Shown here: in pieces, positions 1 to 7,374 of the stretch
Position numbering within the stretch: position 1 is the first letter of the stretch
Layout of the letters: the number at the start of each line of letters is the position of its first letter
NCBI GenBank assembly: GCA_003446665.1
Contig: DMCT01000112.1
Span: 1 to 9,873, forward strand
Direction: 5' to 3'
DNA from: Synergistaceae bacterium
GTDB lineage: Bacteria > Synergistota > Synergistia > Synergistales > Thermovirgaceae
Length of the DNA: 9,873 bases
The notes under the pieces: generated by a model
The model's database searches: none
The model's input: the letters and a program-made list of their open reading frames with translations, nothing else
What the model was told of the DNA's origin: nothing
Made by a program: the position numbers and the translations under genes

Positions 1-1131
1 GGAAGTGATTTTTCCAATGCCCAACCTATCATTGCCAATTACGCAAGAGGGTCCGTTGCAATAGCTCATAACGGCAATATCACAAACGCAACGGCGATAC
101 GAAATTTTCTAGAAAACCGCGGGGCTATCTTTCAATCTACCGGCGATACGGAAACCATACTTCACCTTATGGCCCACCAGTCCCACAAACCTCCCCTTGA
201 CGCCCTCGTGGGGTCGCTGAGGCTGTTGCGCGGCGCTTACAGCCTGGCGGTTCTTCTGGGAAACAGGTTGATAGCCGCCAGAGACCCATGGGGGTTCCGA
301 CCGCTGATAATCGGTCGACGGGGGGAAGTCACTTATGTCGCCTCCGAAAGCTGCGCACTGGATATCGTCGGAGCTGAAATAATCAGGGACGTAAAACCGG
401 GCGAGATACTGGTGATAGACGAAAAAGGAATGAAAAGCCTGAAAATACCCGTCACTCCTCGCAGGAAACACCTTTGCGCTTTCGAATACGTCTATTTCGC
501 TCGCCCGGACAGCCTCATCGATGGTCGTTCAGTTTACAGCGTCAGAAAGGCCCTGGGTTGTAATCTCGCTAAAAACTGCCCTTGTGGGAAAGCCGATATG
601 GCTACGGGCATGCCGGACAGCGGAACAATTTCGGCCATCGGCTACGCTAGTGAATCAGGCCTCCCTTATGAAAAAGCCATAGTCAGAAACAGGTATGTCG
701 GAAGAACATTCATAGAACCAACGCAACGCGTAAGAGACCTGGGCGTCAGGATCAAGCTCAATCCGATAGGCAAGATGATCGACGGGAAAAGAGTCGTCGT
801 AGTGGACGATTCCATTGTCAGGGGCACAACCGTGCAAAGGGTCATTTCGATGATAAGAGATAGTGGAGCCAGCGAAGTACACGTCCGGATAGCCTCGCCT
901 CCCGTCAGGTTCCCCTGTTACTACGGCATAGACACGCCGACATGCGAGGAACTTGCAGCCGCAAGAATGGACACGGAAGCGTTGTGCCGGGAAATAGGCG
1001 CCGACTCGCTTGCCTACATAAGTGTGGAAGACATGACGGAAGCCATCGGTCTCCCCGCTCCCGACCTGTGCACGGCCTGCTTTACCGGGGAGTACCTTCA
1101 AGGAGGCGACGATTATGAAATGGACCTATAA
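1..1131 (+). CDS. purF: Amidophosphoribosyltransferase (glutamine PRPP amidotransferase), 5'-truncated
   Basis: This enzyme makes 5-phosphoribosylamine from PRPP and glutamine, the committed step of purine synthesis. The frame is open from base 1 and gives 376 residues. By comparison with the roughly 476-residue Bacillus-type enzyme, about 90 N-terminal residues, including the nucleophilic Cys, lie outside the window. The rest of the class II glutaminase domain is visible (AHNGNITNA, then a STGDTE stretch), followed by the phosphoribosyltransferase domain with its PRPP loop VVVVDDSIVRGTT near 790-828. Four cysteines match the known 4Fe-4S ligands of the B. subtilis type: the codon at 475 (LCAFEY), the one at 916 (FPCYYG), and those at 1069 and 1078 (CTACFTGEY). 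This suggests an oxygen-labile cluster. Three further cysteines near 559-594 (GCNLAKNCPCG) are not in the B. subtilis protein as I recall it. The 3' end overlaps purM by 17 bases. Confidence 0.95.
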   Translation, partial: GSDFSNAQPIIANYARGSVAIAHNGNITNATAIRNFLENRGAIFQSTGDTETILHLMAHQSHKPPLDALVGSLRLLRGAYSLAVLLGNRLIAARDPWGFRPLIIGRRGEVTYVASESCALDIVGAEIIRDVKPGEILVIDEKGMKSLKIPVTPRRKHLCAFEYVYFARPDSLIDGRSVYSVRKALGCNLAKNCPCGKADMATGMPDSGTISAIGYASESGLPYEKAIVRNRYVGRTFIEPTQRVRDLGVRIKLNPIGKMIDGKRVVVVDDSIVRGTTVQRVISMIRDSGASEVHVRIASPPVRFPCYYGIDTPTCEELAAARMDTEALCREIGADSLAYISVEDMTEAIGLPAPDLCTACFTGEYLQGGDDYEMDL

Positions 1132-2107
1132 AAAGGCTGGCGTCGACCTGGAAGGCGCAACAAACTGGGTGGAAACTGTCCGTCGTCATGTTTCGCGGCT
1201 TAACGACCCCAATGTGATAAGCGGCATAGGAGGTTTCGCCGGGCTGTATCGCATTGGAGATGGGAAGCTCCTCGCAGCCTGTACAGATGGGGTAGGTACC
1301 AAGATTGAAGTAGCCCGACTCGCAGACTACTATGGGAGCATTGGGCAGGACCTGGTCGCCATGAACGTCAACGACCTGGTCACATGCGGCGCGAAACCGC
1401 TTTTTTTCCTTGATTACATCGCGTGCGGTTTGCTTGATACCAAACGCCTCGAGCCGATTCTTGAAGGTATCGTAAAAGCCTGCGAAGAGGCCGGATGCTT
1501 TCTCCTCGGCGGGGAAACAGCGGAAATGCCCGGTGTCTACGAACCTGAAGGGATAGACATAGCGGGCTTTTCGGTGGGCATCGTAGATGAAACAAAGCTT
1601 GTAACAGGAGAAAATACACAGCCGGGTGACAAGATCGTTGGCCTTCCAAGTTCCGGCATACACAGCAACGGGTTCAGCCTTGTAAGGAAGGTGCTCATCG
1701 GAAAGGACGGTAGGAAAGCCCTGACCCGGGTCGTCAGTAAACTAGGCGAACCACTTTCCGCCGCCCTGCTCAGGCCCACCCGTCTTTACGTCAGACAGGC
1801 TCTGGAAGCCTGTGCAAAGATACCTGTTTCTGCAATGGCCCATATTACCGGAGGAGGTCTCGAGGAAAATATCTCCCGTGTCCTGCCCCCGGGTCTTTCC
1901 TTACATCTTTACTACAATTCATGGACGCGCCCGCCGGTTTTCAACTACATAGCGGAGCATGGCGTTCCCGAAGAAGAAATGCGCAAAGTATTTAACCTGG
2001 GAATAGGATTCGTATTCATCCTGCCGGAAGAACGGGCCCAAAAACTTTGCCCGCTTTTGGAAAAGATGGGCGAAAAACCTGAAATAATCGGAGAAATAAC
2101 GGGATGA
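1115..2107 (+). CDS. purM: Phosphoribosylformylglycinamidine cyclo-ligase (AIR synthetase)
   Basis: PurM closes the imidazole ring, turning FGAM and ATP into AIR. The 330 residues are close to the usual 340-350. Family signatures appear in order: YKKAGVD at the N-terminus, GVGTKIEVA, MNVNDLVTCGAKPLFFLDY, GGETAEMPGVYEPEG, GLPSSGIHSNGFSLVRK and MAHITGGGLEENI. These cover the ATP-binding N-terminal half and the AIRS C-terminal half. The ATG at 1115 is supported by AAGGAGG at 1100-1106, eight bases upstream, although it lies inside the end of purF. The stop codon shares an ATGA with the start of purN, which suggests coupled translation. No key motif looks damaged. Confidence 0.96.
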   Translation: MKWTYKKAGVDLEGATNWVETVRRHVSRLNDPNVISGIGGFAGLYRIGDGKLLAACTDGVGTKIEVARLADYYGSIGQDLVAMNVNDLVTCGAKPLFFLDYIACGLLDTKRLEPILEGIVKACEEAGCFLLGGETAEMPGVYEPEGIDIAGFSVGIVDETKLVTGENTQPGDKIVGLPSSGIHSNGFSLVRKVLIGKDGRKALTRVVSKLGEPLSAALLRPTRLYVRQALEACAKIPVSAMAHITGGGLEENISRVLPPGLSLHLYYNSWTRPPVFNYIAEHGVPEEEMRKVFNLGIGFVFILPEERAQKLCPLLEKMGEKPEIIGEITG

Positions 2108-2703
2108 AAAAAAAGCTGGCAATCCTCGTCTCCGGTACAGGCAGCAACATGGAAGAAATAGCGAAAAACTGCATCCGGGGTTTCATAAATGCGGAAGTCA
2201 CCTTCGTCGCATCCGACAAGTCGGACGCTGCGGGACTGGAGAAGGCGCGGTCTTTGGGAATATCCACCATGGTGCTGCCCTACCTCAAGGAAGGCCAAGA
2301 AAGTGCGGAAAAGGTTCTTATCGATAAAATCCTCAAGGAACAAGTGGACTGGCTCGTGCTGGCCGGTTTTATGAGAATCCTTTCGCCGGGCCTCGTTCAG
2401 AAGCTGTCAGGGAAAATCGTCAATATTCACCCCTCCCTCCTCCCTGCTTTACCTGGAACGAAAGCCATCGAAAGAGCGTGGAACGCTGGAGTCAAGATAA
2501 CCGGTGTCACCGTGCATCTGGTGGATGAAAAGGTAGACCACGGGCCGATATTGGCCCAGGAACCCGTGCGTGTGTCAGGGTCTGAAACCCTTGAAAGCCT
2601 CGAACGCAAAATACACGATGTGGAACACCGTATCTATTCCAGAGTTTTGAGGGATCTGGTAAATAGGAACCTGTCCGTAACGGAAGGGAGGAAACCTGTA
2701 TGA
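2104..2703 (+). CDS. purN: Phosphoribosylglycinamide formyltransferase (folate-dependent)
   Basis: PurN transfers a formyl group from 10-formyltetrahydrofolate to GAR, giving FGAR. At 199 residues it is a typical short single-domain form. The phosphate-binding loop LVSGTGSNMEEI is at residues 9-20 and GFMRILSP at 88-95. The catalytic triad is intact as Asn107 and His109 in VNIHPSLLPALPG, and Asp145 in DEKVDHGPILAQ, matching Asn106/His108/Asp144 of the E. coli enzyme. It overlaps purM and purH by four bases at each end (ATGA), the tightest packing in the operon. The purH Shine-Dalgarno lies inside its last codons. This is the folate-dependent PurN, not the formate-dependent PurT. Confidence 0.96.
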   Translation: MKKKLAILVSGTGSNMEEIAKNCIRGFINAEVTFVASDKSDAAGLEKARSLGISTMVLPYLKEGQESAEKVLIDKILKEQVDWLVLAGFMRILSPGLVQKLSGKIVNIHPSLLPALPGTKAIERAWNAGVKITGVTVHLVDEKVDHGPILAQEPVRVSGSETLESLERKIHDVEHRIYSRVLRDLVNRNLSVTEGRKPV

Positions 2704-4229
2704 CGAAAAAAAGAGCACTTATTTCGACCTATGACAAAACCGGACTAGCCCCGTTCGCAAGGGCTTTGGCCGAAATGGATTACGAAATAGTTTCGAGTTC
2801 AGGAACGGCGAAGTTCCTGCGCCAGGAAGGCATGGAAGTCACCGAGGTCTCGGACCTTACGGGCTACCCCCACCTTCTAGGTGGGAGGGTCAAGACGATT
2901 CACCCACTTATAGTCGGAGGAATCCTCGCCCGAAAACAGGTTCAGGAAGACCTTTATGACGTCGAATCCTTCCAAATTCCACTTATGGACATAGTGGTCT
3001 GCAATCTTTACCCTTTCGAGGAAACCGCATCCAGCGGAGCAGATCTGGATTCCCTTTTGGAAAACATCGATATCGGCGGTGTTACCCTGATAAGGGCGGC
3101 GGCAAAAAATTTCCGCGACGTCGTTTGTGTGGTGGATCCTTCCGATTACAATAACGTTATCGAAGAAATCCGCTCAGAAGGTGACGTAACGCTTGTAACC
3201 AGAGAAAACCTCGCACTCAAGGCATTTTCGACCACCTGCTGGTATGACGCCGCAGTGTTTCGCGGCCTGGCCAGGGAAACGGGATTCAGCCCCGACTCAC
3301 TTTCAAATCGTATCCCGATTGCATCGAAAAAAGTCCTTTCCCTCCGTTATGGTGAAAACCCGCACCAGCAGGCGGCACTTTACCTTCCGCCTCTGGCTGA
3401 AATACCCTGGCGACAGCTTTCTGGAAAGCCGCTTTCCTACAACAATATCCTTGACGTGGACTGCGCCCTTAGATCTTGCTCCCTTTTTCAGTCTGACTGT
3501 GCTTGTGTGATCATAAAACATACGACACCCTGCGGGCTCTCGGTCGGAGAAAGCCCCCTCGACGCCTACAGTAAAGCTTTCGCCTGTGACCCGTTATCTT
3601 CCTACGGTGGCATTGTCGGATTTACCAGGACCGTCACGATGGAAACGGTCAGGGCTTTTACGGAAAATTTCGCGGAAGTACTCGTAGCTCCCGGGTTTCC
3701 GGAAGATGTCGTCGAATACCTTCAGAAGGAGCGACCAAATCTGAGAGTCTTGGCCTGGAACGGTGGAAGGGTTTCGCCCATTCAGATCACCGGTACGTGG
3801 AGCGGTCTGCTCATGCAGGAAGATTCACTGCCACCTTTACCGAACCCCCAAAAGGGCAAATGGGTGGGAAAAGAGAGAAAGGACCTTTGGGATGATCTTC
3901 TTTTCGCCTGGAAGGCGGCCGCGCTTTGCAAAAGCAACGCCATTGTTGTGGCTTCAAGGAAGGCCACAACAGGCATCGGATCAGGTTTTACAAGCAGAGT
4001 GGGCGCCGTTCGTTGGGCACTGGATCAGGCGAAAGACAAGGCTCGAGGAGCAGTCATGGCGTCGGACGCTTTCTTTCCTTTCGCTGATTCACTGGAAGAG
4101 GCATCACGGGCCGGTATCGCCGCCATAATCCAGCCGGGAGGATCTGTAAGGGACAAGGAAGTAATTGAGGCAGCCGAACGTCTTGGAATAAGTATGTTCC
4201 TTTCAGGTGCTCGGACGTTCCGACATTGA
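2700..4229 (+). CDS. purH: Bifunctional AICAR formyltransferase / IMP cyclohydrolase
   Basis: PurH formylates AICAR and then cyclises FAICAR to IMP, the last two steps of the pathway. The length of 509 residues is normal. The N-terminal MGS-like cyclohydrolase domain shows STYDKTGL, SSSGTAKFL, GGRVKTIHPLIVGGILARK and NIDIGGVTLIRAAAKN. The C-terminal transformylase domain shows RYGENPHQQAALY, the catalytic pair Lys273-His274 (IIKHTTPCG), DPLSSYGGIVGF, IIQPGGSVRDKEVI and the C-terminal FRH. Some usually conserved positions differ: Phe430 in GIGSGF where most members have GAGQ, and SGART near the end where TGMRH is common. The ATG at 2700 overlaps the purN stop and follows GGGAGG at 2686-2691. 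Codon usage and length give no sign of decay, so it is probably functional. Confidence 0.95.
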   Translation: MTKKRALISTYDKTGLAPFARALAEMDYEIVSSSGTAKFLRQEGMEVTEVSDLTGYPHLLGGRVKTIHPLIVGGILARKQVQEDLYDVESFQIPLMDIVVCNLYPFEETASSGADLDSLLENIDIGGVTLIRAAAKNFRDVVCVVDPSDYNNVIEEIRSEGDVTLVTRENLALKAFSTTCWYDAAVFRGLARETGFSPDSLSNRIPIASKKVLSLRYGENPHQQAALYLPPLAEIPWRQLSGKPLSYNNILDVDCALRSCSLFQSDCACVIIKHTTPCGLSVGESPLDAYSKAFACDPLSSYGGIVGFTRTVTMETVRAFTENFAEVLVAPGFPEDVVEYLQKERPNLRVLAWNGGRVSPIQITGTWSGLLMQEDSLPPLPNPQKGKWVGKERKDLWDDLLFAWKAAALCKSNAIVVASRKATTGIGSGFTSRVGAVRWALDQAKDKARGAVMASDAFFPFADSLEEASRAGIAAIIQPGGSVRDKEVIEAAERLGISMFLSGARTFRH

Positions 4230-4246
4230 GACAGAGATTCTTCTTT

Positions 4247-4253
4247 AAGGAGG
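4247..4253 (+). promoter_or_regulatory. Ribosome binding site that fixes the purD start
   Basis: AAGGAGG lies eight bases before the ATG at 4262. It falls inside any coding region begun at the upstream in-frame TTG at 4226, so it argues for the shorter PurD. Confidence 0.85.
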
Positions 4254-4261
4254 ACAATCGG

Positions 4262-5542
4262 ATGCGTGTATTGCTGTTGGGTAAAGGAGCACGAGAACAT
4301 GCTCTCGCTTGGGCGATAAACAAGTCGTCCCTCCTGGACGACCTTCACTGCATGCCTGGAAACGGTGGAATCGGGGAAATAGCAGAAACACACAAGGGCA
4401 ACCATGAAGACATTCAGGATGTTTGCAATTTATGCGAATACCTCGGGCCCGACTTGGTCGTCGTAGGACCAGAGGCTCCCCTTGTTGCCGGAGTGGCCGA
4501 TTTGCTCACAGAAAAGGGCATTTTGACTTTCGGTCCCCCATCCAAGGGAGCCCTTCTTGAAGGGAGCAAGGCTTTCGCGAAGCAATTCATGGCACGCCAC
4601 GGGATTCCAACGGCTGATTTCGATATTTGCTACAACCTCGAAGATGCAAAAGTTGCCCTTAAAAAACGCGATGCGCCATTCGTGGTAAAAGCCGACGGTC
4701 TCGCCGCGGGCAAAGGTGTCTTCGTAGCAGAAACGAAAGAAGAAGCCCTATCCGCTTGCAAAAAACTCCTGGAAGAAAACCTCCTCGGAGAAGCCGGTAA
4801 AAAGATAGTCATTGAGGATCACTTGCGCGGGAGAGAACTTACCGTGTTGGTAATAACCGATGGCAGGTCGTGGAAGCTTCTTCCGCCCAGTCAAGACCAC
4901 AAGCGTGCCTTAGACGGCGACAAGGGCCCTAATACGGGAGGCATGGGTGCTTTCTGCCCTGTCCCATGGGTGAGAGAAGATTTCCTTGCCCAGGTTGAGG
5001 AAAAGATCGTCACACCTTCGATACGGGGTCTAGCGTCCGACGGTATCCCCTTCCAGGGAGTTCTTTACTGTGGGCTCATGACAGACGAAGACGGAAACTG
5101 CCGTGTTCTCGAGTATAACGTGCGTATGGGAGACCCCGAAACTCAGGTAGTTCTCCCCGTTTTTCCAGGAGATTTCCTTGAGGCCGCTCTTGCAGCCTGC
5201 CATAAAGATATTGAAAACATTTTTTGGGAACCAACCGGAGACTACGCCGTCGGAGTCGTAATGGCTTCGGGCGGCTATCCGGGAAATTACAAGCACGGGA
5301 TAGAGATTTTTGGAATCGAAGACTTAAAAGACCACGAACAAACGCATATATTCCACGCTGGTACAAAAAAATCAGGAGTACGCCTTGTCACCGACGGCGG
5401 AAGAGTGCTCACCGTAGTAGGAACAGGCTCTACGATCGCACAGGCGAGAAAACGCGCCTATGACGCCGTCGGCCATATTTCCTTCGAGGGCGCTCACTAC
5501 CGCAGGGACATCGCTTCTTTCGCGCAGAAACAGGGAGAGTGA
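4262..5542 (+). CDS. purD: Phosphoribosylamine-glycine ligase (GAR synthetase)
   Basis: PurD joins glycine to phosphoribosylamine using ATP, giving GAR. The protein has 426 residues, the usual size for a stand-alone PurD. It opens with MRVLLLGKGAREHAL, a variant of the GGREHAL phosphate loop. Next come GPEAPLV and KADGLAAGKGVF of the ATP-grasp fold, then QDHKRALDGDKGPNTGGMGA, and the metal-binding EYNVRMGDPETQ. The reading frame stays open upstream to a TTG at 4226 inside purH. I chose the ATG at 4262 because a perfect AAGGAGG at 4247-4253 sits eight bases before it and the conserved fold begins immediately. The 32 bases between purH and purD hold only this ribosome binding site. The stop lies just before purE. 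Confidence 0.96.
   Translation: MRVLLLGKGAREHALAWAINKSSLLDDLHCMPGNGGIGEIAETHKGNHEDIQDVCNLCEYLGPDLVVVGPEAPLVAGVADLLTEKGILTFGPPSKGALLEGSKAFAKQFMARHGIPTADFDICYNLEDAKVALKKRDAPFVVKADGLAAGKGVFVAETKEEALSACKKLLEENLLGEAGKKIVIEDHLRGRELTVLVITDGRSWKLLPPSQDHKRALDGDKGPNTGGMGAFCPVPWVREDFLAQVEEKIVTPSIRGLASDGIPFQGVLYCGLMTDEDGNCRVLEYNVRMGDPETQVVLPVFPGDFLEAALAACHKDIENIFWEPTGDYAVGVVMASGGYPGNYKHGIEIFGIEDLKDHEQTHIFHAGTKKSGVRLVTDGGRVLTVVGTGSTIAQARKRAYDAVGHISFEGAHYRRDIASFAQKQGE
5533..5537 (+). promoter_or_regulatory. Ribosome binding site of purE
   Basis: GGGAG lies ten bases before the ATG at 5548 but only one base before the alternative GTG at 5539, which overlaps the purD stop as GTGA. The spacing favours the ATG. 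Confidence 0.65.
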
Positions 5543-5547
5543 AAACA

Positions 5548-6075
5548 ATGGATAAAGAACACAAGGTAGGTATAGTAATGGGATCCAAATCGGATCTGGA
5601 TGTTGCCAAAAAGGTCTTCGAAACTTTGCAGGAGCTTGATATAGAAGCGGAAGTTACCATTGCCTCCGCTCACAGAACCCCAGGCGATGCCAAATCTTAT
5701 GCGGAAAACGCCAGAGACCGCGGTATAAAGGTCATTATAGCGATCGCAGGTCTTTCGGCGGCGCTGCCAGGCGTTATAGCCGCGCACACGAGTCTTCCCG
5801 TCATAGGAGTTCCTGTGAACGCGGGAACGTTGGGTGGAATTGACGCTCTACTTTCCATCGCCCAGATGCCCCCGGGGGTACCAGTGGCGGCAATGGGAAT
5901 CGAGGGAGCAAAAAACGCCGCTCTTATGGCGGCTAGAATTATTGCCCTGCAAGACATGCTTCTCCATGAACGTCTTTGCGATGCCGGGTTAAAGGGAGGG
6001 CAAAAAGTCAGGGCATCGAGGACTTCCATATCAGGAATGCCGTTAGCTCCGGAAGAAGCTTTCGCGAAGGAGTGA
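5548..6075 (+). CDS. purE: PurE-type AIR carboxylation enzyme (N5-CAIR mutase-like)
   Basis: PurE makes CAIR, either by rearranging N5-CAIR made by PurK (class I) or by direct CO2 addition to AIR (class II). The 175 residues match a PurE domain: VGIVMGSKSDLD at 7-18, SAHRTP at 40-45 with His42 equivalent to E. coli His45, then PVIGVPV, LLSIAQMPPGVPVA and AKNAALMAARI. These and SAHRTP are class I features. The mobile loop is odd. Where class I reads AGGAAHLPG, this reads AGLSAALPG, with Ala72 in the place of E. coli His75. The IAGxSxALxG pattern resembles class II enzymes as I remember them. No purK lies in the window. The start is ATG 5548, chosen over GTG 5539 on Shine-Dalgarno spacing. The related nickel-cofactor enzyme LarB is unlikely given the operon and SAHRTP. 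Confidence 0.92.
   Translation: MDKEHKVGIVMGSKSDLDVAKKVFETLQELDIEAEVTIASAHRTPGDAKSYAENARDRGIKVIIAIAGLSAALPGVIAAHTSLPVIGVPVNAGTLGGIDALLSIAQMPPGVPVAAMGIEGAKNAALMAARIIALQDMLLHERLCDAGLKGGQKVRASRTSISGMPLAPEEAFAKE
6067..6072 (+). promoter_or_regulatory. Ribosome binding site for a TTG start at 6078
   Basis: AAGGAG lies five bases before TTG 6078 and overlaps the last codons of purE. An in-frame GTG at 6072 overlaps this site and is therefore less likely as the start. The placement implies translation coupled to purE. Confidence 0.6.
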
Positions 6076-6077
6076 TA

Positions 6078-7037
6078 TTGATAACACAGAAAAATTCGTA
6101 TCGTTACCTGAAGTGGTCTTCGGTCTTAAGGGAACGCTGGGGAAAAAGGGTACAGAAAATCACGATTGACATAGGGGCCGGCTGTCCACATAGAGAAAGT
6201 CTGACAAGTGGAGGCTGTATTTTTTGCGACAGCCTGGGGAGTGGAAACGGAGCCCATCTCGCAGGCGTAGGACTCGAAAAACAAATCCAGCGGGGTTACG
6301 AGCGCCTCAAAAAAAAATACAAAACAGACAGCGCGATACTGTACTTTCAAAGCTACTCCACTACAAACATTGAAACACGCGAACTAGTGAAGATAATAGA
6401 ACGTGCCCTGGAATTTTCCAATAATCATGGAACAGCTGCAGGAATTGCAATCGGGGCCCGTCCCGACCAGGTCCCCGACGAAATCCTCGAATATCTGGAA
6501 GACCTTGCCGCCAGAGATCTTGAAACCTGGCTGGAACTCGGAGTTCAGACAACGGACCCTTCCGGCCTGAAATGGCTGAACAGGGGGCATGGCCTGAGCG
6601 AAGTCGAAGATTCCCTTCAAAGGATCCGAAAACGCAAGGGCATTTCGCTATGTGCCCATCTGATCGCAGGCATACCTGGCGAGAAACGCCGTCAGTTGGG
6701 CCTTTCGTCAAAATGGCTATCTGAACACGGCATTGACGGCGTAAAATTCCATCCACTGCATGTTTTGAGCGGGACACCCCTGGAACAGCTGTATCGAAGT
6801 GGAGCATTTTCACCCCTGTCCATGGAAGAATACGTAGCTACCGTTGTTGAAGCCCTCCAAATGACAGGTCCCGCTGTGGTGATACAAAGACTGACGGCTG
6901 ACGCTTCACCGCCAAGGCTTGTCGCGCCAGCGTGGGTTAGGGACAAGACATCCGTTCTCAAGGCTATCGACGAAAAACTTATCCAACTCGACGCACGACA
7001 GGGAGACGAATGGGATAATGGGACTGCCCGAACGTAA
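6078..7037 (+). CDS. Radical SAM protein of the YhcC/YtqA (TIGR01212) family
   Basis: This predicted radical SAM enzyme has 319 residues, close to the roughly 310 of E. coli YhcC, which it resembles along its length. The cluster-binding cysteines are Cys36, Cys47 and Cys50 (GCPHRES...GGCIFC), spaced C-x10-C-x2-C rather than the classical C-x3-C-x2-C. This wide spacing is typical of the family and of Elp3. Other shared blocks are YFQSYSTTN, IGARPDQVPD, WLELGVQT, LNRGHG, HLIAGIPGE and GVKFHPLHV. From memory, the B. subtilis relative YtqA has been tied to wobble-uridine tRNA modification; that is not shown for this protein. The frame is open back to 5976 inside purE, but the family homology begins only after 6078, and AAGGAG precedes the TTG there. 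It is the last gene of the purine operon; the product has no evident purine role. Confidence 0.88.
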   Translation: MITQKNSYRYLKWSSVLRERWGKRVQKITIDIGAGCPHRESLTSGGCIFCDSLGSGNGAHLAGVGLEKQIQRGYERLKKKYKTDSAILYFQSYSTTNIETRELVKIIERALEFSNNHGTAAGIAIGARPDQVPDEILEYLEDLAARDLETWLELGVQTTDPSGLKWLNRGHGLSEVEDSLQRIRKRKGISLCAHLIAGIPGEKRRQLGLSSKWLSEHGIDGVKFHPLHVLSGTPLEQLYRSGAFSPLSMEEYVATVVEALQMTGPAVVIQRLTADASPPRLVAPAWVRDKTSVLKAIDEKLIQLDARQGDEWDNGTART

Positions 7038-7073
7038 ATTCAACATACAAACCTTTTTGAGAGCTATAAATCA

Positions 7074-7319
7074 TCAGGAGCGCTTTGTACCCAGGTAACC
7101 CAAAAAAAGAAGGATCGGAACAAAAATGAATTTGGCAGGGCCAGCGAAAAACTGTCTGACCGGTTCCAGCCCATAAAGAAATTTCATCACAATTGCCAAA
7201 GTGACACAAATAAAAAGCAGCGTCGTGAGAGGCGAGCGTTGTTTTTCTTTTTTTCCCTTTTCATCCTCTTCAGGCAACTCAACCACCTCTTTCAACCTGA
7301 ATGGTCCTTTTTCCTTCAT
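7074..7319 (-). CDS. Small two-helix membrane protein, function unknown
   Basis: I do not recognise this 81-residue protein. The first 29 residues are charged, with acidic (ELPEEDE) then basic (KGKKEKQR) stretches. Hydrophobic segment 1 spans about residues 31-49 (LTTLLFICVTLAIVMKF) and segment 2 about 62-77 (AKFIFVPILLFLGYLG), ending in TKRS. This suggests a short cytoplasmic tail and a helical hairpin in the inner membrane. The ATG at 7319 has no good Shine-Dalgarno. The frame is open to a TTG at 7376, but that would put the likely promoter at 7344-7372 inside the gene. Its 3' end faces the purine operon, 36 bases from the radical SAM stop. The charge pattern and paired hydrophobic segments support a real gene, but conservation is unchecked. 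Confidence 0.6.
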   Translation of the reverse strand: MKEKGPFRLKEVVELPEEDEKGKKEKQRSPLTTLLFICVTLAIVMKFLYGLEPVRQFFAGPAKFIFVPILLFLGYLGTKRS

Positions 7320-7343
7320 AAAAACAATCAGCCACGTTTCCCA

Positions 7344-7372
7344 AGTATACAGAACTCCGGAGCGCACGCCAA
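7344..7372 (-). promoter_or_regulatory. Sigma-70-like promoter for the small membrane protein
   Basis: Read on the minus strand, TTGGCG (7367-7372) and TATACT (7344-7349) are separated by 17 bases, matching four and five of six consensus positions. Transcription would begin near 7337, giving a leader of about 20 bases before the ATG at 7319. The -35 box begins two bases past the terminator arm of the preceding tpx unit. Confidence 0.5.
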
Positions 7373-7374
7373 AC

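Noticed and set aside
1082..1663. A 193-residue minus-strand frame across purM
   Set aside because: It is antisense to a strongly conserved purM with no ribosome binding site; a shadow of the coding strand.
4226..4261. N-terminal extension of purD from TTG 4226
   Set aside because: The perfect AAGGAGG at 4247-4253 would be coding, and the conserved ATP-grasp start begins at ATG 4262.
4230..4261. Possible regulatory element or internal promoter between purH and purD
   Set aside because: Only 32 bases, filled by the ribosome binding site; no hairpin or -35/-10 pair was seen.
5976..6077. N-terminal extension of the radical SAM protein into purE
   Set aside because: The extra 34 residues match nothing in the family, and a Shine-Dalgarno sits directly before TTG 6078.
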